This document shows, one piece after another, positions 1 through 9,580 of a DNA stretch of 21,676 nt. Numbering within the stretch: the stretch's first letter is position 1; every line of letters begins with the position of its first letter. Source of the stretch: Cochliopodium minus (lineage: Eukaryota; Discosea; Himatismenida; Cochliopodiidae); contig JAMYWO010000120.1 of assembly GCA_024220525.1 (NCBI GenBank), positions 1 through 21,676 on the forward strand, given 5' to 3'. The notes beneath the pieces are model-generated. The model was not told the DNA's origin and did no database searches. It saw only the letters and a list, made by a program, of their open reading frames with translations. Both the position numbers and the translations under genes were made by a program.

Positions 1-275
1 TTTCACTTTCTTTTTGATATGTAAAAGTGAAGACAAGACATTATTTTGTTCAGGTGTAAGGAGAATAGATTTTTTTTTCATTTCCTCGGTCAATAACAAA
101 ATAAAAAATAAAAAAATAAAAAGTAAAAAACCAAAATAAAAAATTAAAAATAAAAATAAAAAATAAAAAATAAAAAATAAAAAATAAAATAAAAAAAACA
201 AAAACAAAAAAAATAAAAAAATAAAATAACAAAATCGAACTCCAGTTGTTCTAATTTGGGAGCTTCACACATCAT
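1..275 (-). CDS. 5' end of an unknown protein gene, two exons, runs off the window
   Basis: Two pieces read as protein on the minus strand. Exon 1 (275-231) starts with ATG ATG and gives MMCEAPKLEQLEFDF. It stops at a GTTATT donor. A T-rich intron (230-85, coding sense) ends in CCGAG, and exon 2 (84-1) continues in phase 0 with EMKKKSILLTPEQ and then a lysine-rich stretch up to the window edge. The joined piece is 43 residues, charged, with no membrane segment and no motif I recognise. The donor is weaker than the GTAAAT type used by neighbouring genes, so the exact junction is uncertain. The gene follows the fascin-like gene on the same strand with about 230 bp between them. Confidence 0.4.
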
Positions 276-409
276 GGCAAATTCTCACAAAAAAATTTTC
301 AAGCTTGAATTAACAAAAAATAAAAAAAAATTTCAAAAAGATTATAATTTAAAATTAGCTTGTTTTATAGGTGTTTAATGATAAAATGTGGTTTTCATTG
401 ATCAATAAT

Positions 410-428
410 ACTTCAAATTATTTGAAGT
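410..428. repeat. 19-nt perfect palindrome
   Basis: Nine-base arms ACTTCAAAT and ATTTGAAGT are separated by one base. The palindrome lies between the 3' end of the fascin-like gene and the start of the gene at 275, so it could be an upstream site of the latter or part of the former's 3' end. No other strong signal is visible in 276-504. Confidence 0.35.
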
Positions 429-504
429 AAAATTTTATTAAAATATGCTTCTGTTTTGGAGATGATAAAAAATAAATAATATAGGCCTTATAATATACTT
501 TAAT

Positions 505-1137
505 TTAAATTTGTTGAAAAGTCCATCTTTCCCATTCTTTTGCAACATTGGTAGTATTGACACTCCCGTTCGGATCAGCACGAAGGAAGGTATTGTGTGC
601 AGATCTCAAGGTGATTTGACCACCATGGAATTCAACAGTCCATTCTTCCCATCCTTGGACAGAATTAGCTTGATTGACATAATTGTTGTTGTTATCTGCA
701 CGAAGATAAGTACCATGGTGAGATCTGAAGGAATATTTGTTTCCTCTTTGTTCAACAGTCCATTTTTCCCAATCTTGTGGGGATTGTGCGAGATTAACTT
801 GTTCACGGTTGCTATCTGCACGAAGGAAAGTTCCATGGTGAGATCTCAAGGTAATTCTAGATCCATTTACGAGCCCAAATGTTTGAAAACTTTGTTGAAA
901 TTGGATTTGTGGTTGTTGGATTTGTGGTTGTTGGTATTGTGGTTGTTGATATTGTGGTTGGTATTGTGGTTGTTGAAATTGTGGTTGTTGTCCTGGATAT
1001 TGTGTTTGTTGTCCTGGATATTGTTGTGGTGGTGGTTGAAGTCCTGGGTATGGTTGTTGTGGTGGTTGTTGTGGTTGTTGTTGTCCTGGGTAGTTGGATG
1101 AGATCGAAACAGAGATTCCTCCTTGGAATCCTGGCAT
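505..1137 (-). CDS. Fascin-like beta-trefoil protein with Gln/Pro-rich N-terminus
   Basis: An intronless 210-aa protein. Residues 1-85 are low complexity, built from YPGQQ and PQYQQ-type repeats. Residues about 90-210 hold three copies of a roughly 40-residue unit with the pattern LRSHHGTFLRAD, then a variable loop, then WEKWTVE. Three such units are what a single beta-trefoil of the fascin/hisactophilin type needs, and this fold bundles or binds actin in known members. Actin binding here is inference. There is no signal peptide or membrane segment, so a cytosolic place is likely. The three units are similar at DNA level too, pointing to internal duplication. The ATG follows an A-rich leader. 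The opposite strand is open across the Gln/Pro part only because CAA/CCA repeats lack stops in reverse. Confidence 0.85.
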   Translation of the reverse strand: MPGFQGGISVSISSNYPGQQQPQQPPQQPYPGLQPPPQQYPGQQTQYPGQQPQFQQPQYQPQYQQPQYQQPQIQQPQIQFQQSFQTFGLVNGSRITLRSHHGTFLRADSNREQVNLAQSPQDWEKWTVEQRGNKYSFRSHHGTYLRADNNNNYVNQANSVQGWEEWTVEFHGGQITLRSAHNTFLRADPNGSVNTTNVAKEWERWTFQQI

Positions 1138-1423
1138 TTGTACGTTGCTATTTTGATTATATCCTTGAAAAGATATAAGATTATATTTATTTCATGCATC
1201 AGATTTTTTTTTTGAAAATATTTCATTGAACTGAAAATAATATTCCTTTAAAATTTATTTTCCATTATCTAAGGAGCAAAGTAAATTTTAATCTTCAACA
1301 AAAGAACACTTCAAATTTTAAAGTATCTTAATAAAATTCATCTTGAACTGTACTTTTTAATGAAATTTCAAAAAGATTGATTGATTTGCATATATATATA
1401 TATATAAATTAATATAAAAAAAA

Positions 1424-2915
1424 ATGGAAAGATCGAAATTTAGAGTTTTGATTTGTTTATTGGTTGGATATTTTGGGTATATATTGGGCAGAACCACTTT
1501 CCAATCCATCCTCCCAAGTCTCATTGAATCAAAGCTGATCACTATCCCTGAATCCTCGTACATATCTTCGTATGGCAACATCTCATCTTTCCTTGGGAAT
1601 CTGGTCTTGGGTAAATGTGTAGATATCTATGATCTCAATTTCTTTTCAACCCTTCTCATCATGATCTCCCTATCCTTGTTCCTCTTTGCACAATCCACGA
1701 GCTATATTTGGTTAGTTATAAGCTGGAGCATCATCAAATTCCTTACATCTGGAGGATGGATCTGTCTGATGTTCATTTCTATGCGAGCATTTGTAAAATT
1801 CATTCATTTCAACTGAAAATTCACCGTTGAAAAAACTTTAATTTTTTTTTTAAAAATTTTTAAGTTATTTCAGTTCACATGAACATTTATTTGAATTTTT
1901 TAACGTTATCTTTGATTATTCAAATTAAACTTTAACTCTTTTAAACATTCACATAGAGCGAAAATGAGTTACAATCTATTTATTCCAAATTTGCAGCTAA
2001 TTCAAGAGGGTCAGCTCTTTTATCAGGTAAAGCAACAAATTTTTTTTTTATATATTTTATTTAATTCATTTTTATTTAAAAATATAATATAATTCTTTAA
2101 AGGAGTTTTGATTGGAGTTTGTTTGAAGTATTTCCACTGGAGGGAAACAATTAACATTATGGGGATGATACTGATGGTGATCGGTATCACAACGTACCAA
2201 CTGTTAGTGGTGCCCAAACAGAAAACAGAAAAACAAGAAAACGAAGAATCCAACAAAAATGAAATAAAAATAAATCTTAATAATTCAATTTCAAATTTAA
2301 TAAATATTAATAATATTAATAATAATAAAAATGATGTTGAAGAAACTGTTCAAAAAACTTCCGATTACGTAGAGGACAAAAAAATAAAACTTCCGCAAGG
2401 CTGGAAAGAAATTATCACTTCCTATCCCTTCATCCTAATGTGCGCCTCGCAATTCACCATCAACGCCCTGATGGACGTCTTCGGAATTATTCCTCTCTAC
2501 CTCAGCCAACTCTCCTTCGATCCCTCCACCTCCTCCATTATATCCTCCTTTTTCCCCGCCGGAACTTTCTCTTTCGTTTTGTTGACGAGCTCCTTTTTCG
2601 CTAAGAACTCTTCTTTTTCAAAAATCTTCTTCTACTCTCTCTTTCTCTTCTTCAGCTTTGTTTCTCTACTTTCCGTTCAGTTTTTCTCTTCTTTTTCTCT
2701 CATTTCTTTTTTTATCTTCTTATGTGGAGGATTGTTAAATTTTTTTGATTTTTTGATTTTCTTAGATTTTTGTTATTTTTATTTATTTATTTTTTTATTT
2801 TTTTAATTTTTTATTTATTAACATAATATATTTTTTCTTAATATATTTTACATTTTTTCATTTTATTTTATTTTTTATTTTTTAATTTTTTTACATTTTT
2901 TCATTTTATTTTTTA

Positions 2916-2946
<31 letters not shown>

Positions 2947-3453
2947 TTTTATTTTTTATTTTTATTTTTATTTTTATTATCATTATTTTTTATTTTATTT
3001 ATTCTTTTATTTTTTTAATTTTATTTTTCATTTTTTATTTTTGTTATTTTTATTTATTTATTTATTTTTTCTTATATTTTTATTTTTAATTTTCATTTTA
3101 GTTTGGCTGCTCCATATTACTTCCCAGTTGTTTCTTTTATAAACAAGTATGGTAAACAAGACACAGGATTTATCACTGCACTATTAGAGTCTGTATGCTA
3201 TTGTGGTAAACAATAAAAAAATAAAAAAAAAATAGAATAAATAAAATAAATAAAAATGAAAATAAAAATAAAAAAACAATTAATTAATAAAAAATAAAAG
3301 AATAAATAAAATTTTTGAAAAGGATCTCTTGCTTTATCTTATTCTGTTGGAGCTATCATACCTACTTATGGGTGGAATTATTTTTTCAAGTTTTTGTTTA
3401 TAGACACCCTCATCGCTTCTTTGAGCCTTGGCTTGTATTATTACAGAGAATAA
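1424..3453 (+). CDS. Major facilitator superfamily (MFS) transporter, five exons
   Basis: Exons 1424-1792, 1957-2026, 2103-2733, 3102-3205 and 3323-3453 join in phase into a 434-aa protein, and every junction is GT-AG. The start ATG follows an A-rich run. The N-terminus (FRVLICLLVGYFGYILGRTT) and the segments IGVCLKYFHWRETINIMGMI and LAAPYYFPVVSF are typical MFS helices. The two six-helix halves are split by a hydrophilic, Asn/Glu-rich loop (about residues 185-245). The overall look recalls organophosphate/hexose-phosphate or SLC37-like carriers, but no substrate-defining motif is certain. The third intron (2734-3101) is a T-rich ATTTT tract and the fourth (3206-3322) is A-rich. The last exon ends in a short YYYRE tail. 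It is probably a plasma or organelle membrane solute carrier. Confidence 0.85.
2734..3101 (+). repeat. Intron made mostly of ATTTT-type tract
   Basis: This intron of the MFS gene is almost wholly T-rich (TTTTTA/ATTTT units) on the coding strand. Its donor is GTTAAA and its acceptor TTTTAG. It is several times longer than the introns at 1793-1956 and 2027-2102, which suggests expansion of the simple repeat inside it. Confidence 0.7.
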
Positions 3454-3611
3454 CTGAAAAAAAAAAAATAAAGTTTTTTGTTGTTATAGTATTTGTAAAA
3501 AATAAAGAGATTTTCAATCAATAATAATTAAATTAAATTTTTTTTTAATTATAAAAAAATAAAATAAAATAAAAAAAAAAACTTGGATTGATTTTCTTAT
3601 TATTCTCAAAT

Positions 3612-4240
3612 ATGACCGATATTGATGATTATTCCCAAGTGGTTTTGATAATGAGAAGTTTCCAATCTTTGAGTGGTGTGGCCAGGTATAAATAAAAAAT
3701 TTTTTGTAAGAATGAAATTCATTTTATTTTGTTTCCACAATAAAAGAGCTATGGTTATTGGAGGTTAAAAAAAAAAAAAATGTTTTCAGTCTTTATGCAT
3801 CAATAATTATATTTTTTTCAAACAATTTTCAAAAATGCTGATCATTATTGATTAGATATTAAAATATCAATCATTAATTTTGAGTATATTTCTATATTTG
3901 AGTTTGTAAAATTTAATTTTTTTTATATAAAGGTCTTAATGAGATCAGAGGAGAAAACATTCTTGAAGGAAATGGATCCCCAAAAGAAGTTAAACCACCA
4001 ACACCAAGAGGAAGATCCAAATCTCCAATCAGAAGAAAATCAAGATCTCCTCTCAGAAGAAGACCCTCTGTATCTTTCGTCAGGAACTCACCAATCAGAA
4101 GAAGATCCATCTCTCGTTCTCCAGAAAGCAGATCTAGCTCTAGATCCAGAAGCAGATCAAGAAGTCCAGTTTTAAGACGTGAACGTAGAAGATCCATCTC
4201 TCGTTCTCCTTCTTGTAGTTCTTCAACTGAAGATAATTAA
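3612..4240 (+). CDS. Small RS-domain (SR-like) protein with 17-nt microexon
   Basis: Exons 3612-3685, 3747-3763 and 3933-4240 join in frame into a 132-aa protein. Only the 17-nt middle exon keeps the frame open. The N-terminal part (about residues 16-43: SFQSLSGVARAMVIGGLNEI, then RGEN) resembles the second half of an RRM, beta3 to beta4. No RNP2-bearing first half is visible before the ATG. Residues about 55-128 are an RS domain rich in RSRS, SPIRR and SISRSP, with one block repeated at DNA level. Such domains are targets of SR kinases and act in splicing. A nuclear RNA-processing role is inference. Either a 5' exon was missed or the protein has a cut-down RRM. The tail is acidic (STEDN). 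Confidence 0.65.
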
Positions 4241-4420
4241 GAAAATCTTTAATAAAAAATTACAGGATATGCTTCTAACTATTTTTTTTTTAGAAAATAT
4301 AAAATAAAAAAAAATTCCAAAAAATGTTTATTTTTTTTTCATTTTTTTAATTGTTTCAAAAAGATACTCGACCAGATGATACTCGAAAAAACGGGAAGTT
4401 TGATTACTATTTAAAATTAA

Positions 4421-4597
4421 TTTGGAGGGTTATTGTTTTTTACTTTCTTCTATCTTGCTGTTCTTTTCGACACCATTTTTATTCGCTCATTATTCGTGCC
4501 TTCTGTTCAGTTTTTTGGATGATGCTAATTGTGGCCTTCAAGGTTGCCTCCCATTACTAAGGCTCCCATCACTGAAATTAATTCAAAATATATAAAA
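4421..4597 (+). pseudogene. Relic of MMPL/RND-type transporter C-terminus
   Basis: One frame reads GGLLFFTFFYLAVLFDTIF then IRSLFVPSVQFFG. This matches the last membrane segment of MMPL-family transporters, where the pattern is A-V-L-D-T-x-x-x-R-S-x-x-V-P. After the glycine, family members usually have a few residues and then N-W-W-P. Here that spot holds TGA and TAA stops, after which the same frame resumes with WPSRLPPITKAPITE. The bases fit a one-base gain followed by a one-base loss. No upstream coding part is present between 4241 and 4420, so it is only a fragment. It lies between the ends of the RS gene and the convergent macro-PARP gene. The family call is by eye and moderate. Confidence 0.45.
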
Positions 4598-4638
4598 ATT
4601 TGAAAAATAAGTTTTTAATTAATTATAAGAAAGAATTT

Positions 4639-7600
4639 TTAAGCATTGTAAGTTATCAAATAAGAAGGAAAAGCAAAGCCATTTTCATAAATGATCCAAA
4701 CATCACTTCCACCTGTGTTTCCAGAAACACTTTCGTATCTAATTTTTCCTTGTTTGGTGGGAGGCATTCTCAAGGAACTATTGCTTGGACAAGTATGGTA
4801 TTCTCCAACAAGAACACTTGCGAAAAACATTTGAGAGGCTCCACTTTTATTTTTAAAAGAGTAGTTCAATGAATAGGAAGCATTCTGAGCAAAGTAGGTT
4901 CCTATTCCCCACAAACCAGAATTACAAAAGCGCTAAAATAAAAAATTTATAAACCTTTAAAAATAATTAAAATTTTTATTTTACCATGTCAAAGCCTTCT
5001 CCATCATAGACTTCAGACGGATCAGTATTTCTGGTTCCATGAAATAATTCTTTTACTTCGCACTTTCCCTTTCGTTCAATAATTAAATCTTTGCTGTAAC
5101 TATATTTCTTCCACAAAATTTTGTTTTGTACTCTTTCTATTTTAATGATTTTACAAGAAGGTAATGTTTCTTTCATTCTTTTTTCAATTCTAATATAATC
5201 TTGGGAAGATGGAGATTCAACAAACAATTCGCAATTGTTTTCAAAATCAACCCAAGAAGAAGGAAATTTAGTAGAATGATTGTTTTCAATCATTTTTAAA
5301 AGCATTTCTGTTTTGGCCTTGCTGATCTGTTGTTCAGATCCTCTCAACAAGTATCTTTTTTTGATGGGATCATAGGTTGATTCAAGTGAAAACTTTCACA
5401 GATGGAGAGGATGGATACTTGGCTGATATTTCCAACTCCTTGATCGAAATAATCCTCTATCCCTTCTCCCAATTTTTTGCAGTATTCCGTGCATTCTTTA
5501 ATGTTTTGAGGAAAACCTTCTATTGTAACAAAGGAATGAGATTTAGGGATTTTCTGGATATCAAGATTGCTTGTGGAATTGGTATTATCCTGATAATTTG
5601 GATTCTTTTCTCTTATTACTTTTCTCTTGAAATCAGTTTGATTGTTCTTTTGAAAGTGATCACCATTAGGAGAAAAGATGATGGAATAAGAAACTCCACT
5701 GGTGTATTTCTGATTATCAATCCATTTATCAAAGAGTTTTTCACCTCTTCGAAAAGAGAGTTCAATGTCAAAATGAGAATTTGTGTATTCTTCGAATTTT
5801 TGATTATCATTCTCCCATTTCCAAAGGTACTCTGGTTCTGATTGAACGTTTTGCTTTAGAATTTCAAGAGAAGTATTGGAAGGACCAACAAGAGAAATCA
5901 AACGAGTACAAACAACTAAAGTTTGAGTGGAAAGATCACTAACAATTCGAACATTGGCAACAAAATAGGAAGTTTGAAGAAAAAGAAAGATCTCTTTTGT
6001 TATTATTTCCACTGCTTTGTTGAGATCGAAACCAAAAATACCAGTACTAATCAAGGGAATAGCAATGGAAGAAAGATTAAGTTTTTCTGCTTCATGAAGA
6101 GCATTTTTGACGGAGGAGGCGAGCAAATAATCTCCATTTGGTGTATCTCCTTTAGGACCAACAGTGTTGATGACAAATTTGTAGTTCAGATTTCCTGCAG
6201 AGACATGGTTTGCTTTTCCAGTGGGAAGAAGGGAATGTTTTTGAATGTATCTTTTGCATTCTTCTTCAAATTTAAACCCTGCTGCTGATGAAATAGCACC
6301 AGCAATTCCTCCATAGTTTCCTAGTTGTTCATTTGCAGCATTAACGATCGCATCTATCCCACTTTGAGAGATGATATTTCCTGTGTGAACTTCAATTGAT
6401 TTCTTTTTTCCAAAACAGTGACGATAATCGAGTTTTATTTTTTGAGAAGAGGTGCTTATCACAACATCATTCTCCCTTTCTATTTTCTTTTTGTTCTCCT
6501 CAATGATGAACAACTGGTATGGCTTCATTTCTATCTTTTCTTTCTTCAACAATTTGCCCACCTCTTTGATAATCTCTTCTATTTCCGTCTTTGCTTTATC
6601 CAGATTGTTTTTAGGACCAACTATTCTTATTTGATCACTGAAAGAAATCTCTACTCCATATGTTTTTTTGCTAAAAGTTAAAAAGAAATTTGAAAAAAAA
6701 ATAATAAAAAATTGTTTTAAAAAAGGAAAAATACATTTGATCGAATTTAAGGGTATAGCTCTTGTTTCTTTGAAAAAGAGACAAAACAAGGGGATTCAAA
6801 GAAAGATTGAAAGTTTCTTTTTTCCCTTCAATCTCTTCAATAGTAGGATCAATGTTAGAGGGAGGACCAACGATAAAAAAGTGACCTGGATTGATTTTGA
6901 TAGAGGTGCCGTAACTACTTTGAATTTTATTGCAAAGTTCATAGTTATTGCTTTTCAACTTTTCTTTGATTTGTTCAAAATTAGAAGGTTCTAATTTTTT
7001 ATGTGAAACTAGTGAATCGATCTTCTCCAATTCTTGAGCTGCAAATGAAATATCTGATAAAGAAATTCCAGCTACAAGAACAGTTGCTTTTGAAGGTGAA
7101 TCTTTTTGAAAAGAGCAAACCACGTCATAAAGAGATTGTGTATTGATACACTCTTTGATAAAGATCCTTCCCAAGTGGGTAAAGTAATATGGAATTTCGT
7201 TTTCTATTTTTCTCACTTCAACCACTCTCCAGTTTTCAAGGTAAGAGTTCATTTCTTTGGTGACCTGATTTATTTTGCTGGAATTACCTTTAATTTTGAT
7301 TTTTGGCACATCTGAGTTACATTCCTTTACAAGATTTGTATTATCTGTGGTTTTTTTTGGAAAATTGTTGTTTGGTCTATTATTTGTAGGATTAGGAGAG
7401 TTATTATTATTATTTCTATTATTTAAAGGATTAGGAGAATTATTATTGTTATATTTATTATTTGGTTTAATGTTTTCTTGTTTATCTATGAACAAGATTT
7501 CGACAGAGAATTCATTTTGGAGATTAGAAATTTCGTTCTTCTTTTTATCTTTCAGGTAATAATACTGTGATTTATGGGTGAGAGGAAAATCCCTGGTACT

Positions 7601-8863
7601 GGAAATGTTTTTTTCACAATGATTGAGCAAAAAAGTTTTTGCAGATTGGCACTTTTCTATTCCTATTGAGGTTATCTTCAACTTATCATCAATGATAGAA
7701 TAAATACAAGAGAGCTCCTTTTGAAATTTTTTGAAATTGGATTTCTTGAGAAATTGGGCAAATTTAGGATTAATAGGATATTGCTTTGTGATAAGTTTAG
7801 ATATAATTTCACAAGCAAATTTGATTGACTCGATTGCTTCTTCATTTGTCTCACAAAGAACTCTTATGGTTTTTGTTTCTTTTGGTATTCCACATAGAAT
7901 CTCAGGATATTTGCTCTCCAAAGTGGTAACTACGAGTGGGAGATTTTCTGGTTCAATAGATAAGAGAGGAGTAGATTTAGAAAATTTATATTTTTCTATT
8001 ATTTTTTTGATTTGTTCTTTTATCTTTTTGGTTTTTTCTGCGGTTCCCACTATCTTGATCCCTTTTCTATCTTTCGATATAACGACATCTTTTTGTTTGA
8101 ATTGATTTTTCATATATTTGTGAGATTTAATTAAAAAGTAATCCATTGTCGAGCATTCAAAAAATTCATTGAATGTTCCTCCTATCATTTCTTTCAATTT
8201 ATTTTTTGCTTCTTCTGAATTCTCTCCTTCAATAATAATCTTGTTAAATTTTAAATAGATTGTGCATCCTGTTGTTTGTTTGAATTCTTCCGAATTTATG
8301 TTGTATTTGAAAAATTTCACTTGTTCATCTATTCATTTTAAAATTATATTTTCAGAATTAAAGAATTGAAAAAAAAAGTAGTAAAATTACCATCCAATTC
8401 CAAAGATTTTGAATCATTTTTTGCGGTAGAGTTTTTTTCTTTCCTTTTGTGGGTAACTTCGATCTTTCTCCCTGAAATTACTTTATTGTTCAAAGTTTCT
8501 ATTGCCAAATCTGCATCTTTGGGATCCTTAAAATCTGCAAATCCAAATCCCTTTTTCAAGGAGCATTTTTTGAAAGAGGGAAATTTCTCGAATAATTCCA
8601 CAAAATCTTTATACTGTAAGTTATAATCTAAATTTCTAATAAAGATAGATAATATCTTTGGATTGATTAATATTTCATCTTCTTTGGTTGGAGTTTCTTT
8701 TTTTGGTTCCCTATGAACTTGATTAGGAATACTGACTTGAAGGGTTTCCTTTGGTGGTTCAGATTGAATTTGATTAGCACATTTTTCCTCGATGTGGACA
8801 TCCTTTTTCTCGATCTAGCCCCAAAACACACAGAAATTTATAGATTTCGTTATCCTCTTCCAT
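4639..8863 (-). CDS. Macro-PARP: RRM, KH-like repeats, macro, WWE, KH-like, ADP-ribosyltransferase
   Basis: Exons 8863-8391, 8328-6735, 6670-4985 and 4932-4639 total 4047 nt, about 1348 aa. An RRM lies at about 68-135 (LSIFIRNLDY and KGFGFADF). Several KH-like segments follow (for example RIVGPKNNLDKAKTEIEE), with an Asn/Pro linker near 440-485. A macro domain spans about 779-920 (TGNIISQSGIDAIVNAANEQ, then GGIAGAI). A WWE domain spans about 970-1042 and another KH-like segment about 1066-1148. The ART domain (about 1158-1348) has His in LFHGT (1233), Tyr in GTYFA (1264) and Val (1329) where PARP1 has the catalytic Glu. This implies mono-ADP-ribosylation. The order matches vertebrate PARP14. 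Two one-base frame breaks interrupt it: near the start (8814-8774, A-runs) and at A7 (5356-5362). Both flank intact domain sequence, so sequencing error or slippage is as likely as decay. Confidence 0.8.
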
Positions 8864-9248
8864 TTTTTTTTTTTTTTTTTTCATTCACAATAATTATTTT
8901 TAATTTAATTGGATTATGTTGGGAATATTGATTTTATTATTTTCTAATGAGTTTAAGAATAGTAGATAAATTGATTTATATTCTATCATCAAACATCATT
9001 GCAATCAATGTCAAATCAAATGAAAAATATATTGGTATAGAGTTGAGTATATAATCTTTATTAATTTTGGTGGCAAATATATATCATATTTCTCTTTGCA
9101 AATATAGTGCACGAATTATATTGTTATTGTCGTTTAAATTCAAGTTTTCACCATGCGCAAAATAATGAAAATTCTGGAAAAAAGGGAAAAATCCAAAATA
9201 ATCAATAATGAATTTATTTGAAAAATAAAATTATAGTTCAGAAAATGA
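8864..9248. other. Divergent intergenic region, no gene seen
   Basis: This stretch separates the start of the macro-PARP (minus) from the F-box locus (plus). It begins with an 18-base T run just upstream of the PARP start, seen as the A-rich leader on the minus strand. I find no coding frame with family likeness, no RNA gene and no clear repeat in it. Confidence 0.4.
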
Positions 9249-9567
9249 ATGCGAATCTCCTTCATATTTTGTTTTAAAAAAGAAAATGTTGAAAATAAAG
9301 AGGAATTGAGCTCCATTGAAAAATTTCCAAAGAATATTCTATCACATATCTTTTCATATCTCCCACCTTGTGATATAGCAAAGCTATACAGATTGAATAA
9401 ATTTTTTTTGTAGATTATTAAGCAACTCCACTTGTGCCACATACATATGGAAGAATTTATATCAAGAGGTCTTTTATTTTTTGAATTGTTTCAAAATGGT
9501 ATTCAAAAACTTGCAAGGCATTTATTATCTAACTTTTCAATTTTTTGGCTGCAGCACTTTGATCTAA
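9249..9567 (+). pseudogene. F-box protein gene with a homopolymer frame break
   Basis: From ATG at 9249 the frame gives a short leader and then KFPKNILSHIFSYLPPCDIA and KLYRLNKFF, the first half of an F-box. The frame then stops right after a T8 run (9402-9409). The second half, RLLSNSTCATYIWKNLYQEV, continues in another frame that matches if the run were seven T. The conserved F-box tail W-K-N-L is in that second part, so the two halves belong together. After the box comes an aromatic-rich stretch ending at TAA 9565-9567. F-box proteins are substrate adaptors of SCF ubiquitin ligases. It may be a broken copy or a sound gene with an assembly indel. A downstream substrate-binding domain is not visible. 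Confidence 0.55.
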
Positions 9568-9580
9568 GGATAAAAAAACC

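Noticed and set aside
50-232. Minus-strand open frame rich in Phe/Ile/Tyr
   Set aside because: It comes from an AAAAT/ATTTT simple repeat that lacks stops. The flanking protein-like pieces at 84-1 and 275-231 show that most of it is an intron.
231-250. Possible tRNA T-loop (GTTCGATTT on the minus strand)
   Set aside because: No closing stem, anticodon arm or acceptor stem around it; it reads better as the end of an exon.
511-1226. Long open frames on both strands over the Gln/Pro repeats (Val/Trp/Leu-rich, His/Asn-rich)
   Set aside because: They are shadows of the CAA/CCA-repeat coding region of the fascin-like gene; they have repetitive composition and no family likeness.
3913-4197. Minus-strand Leu/Asp-rich frame and plus-strand Ser/Glu-rich frame over the RS gene
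   Set aside because: RS codons (AGA TCC/TCT) read as open in other frames. Only one frame gives an RS domain with in-phase exons.
8815-8831. A 13-17-nt intron to reconcile the two frames at the start of the macro-PARP
   Set aside because: GTTTTGGGGCTAG would restore phase, but other introns in the window are 39 nt or longer, so an indel in an A-run is simpler.
9140-9442. Minus-strand 100-aa frame
   Set aside because: The plus strand here encodes a recognisable F-box; the minus frame has no motif.
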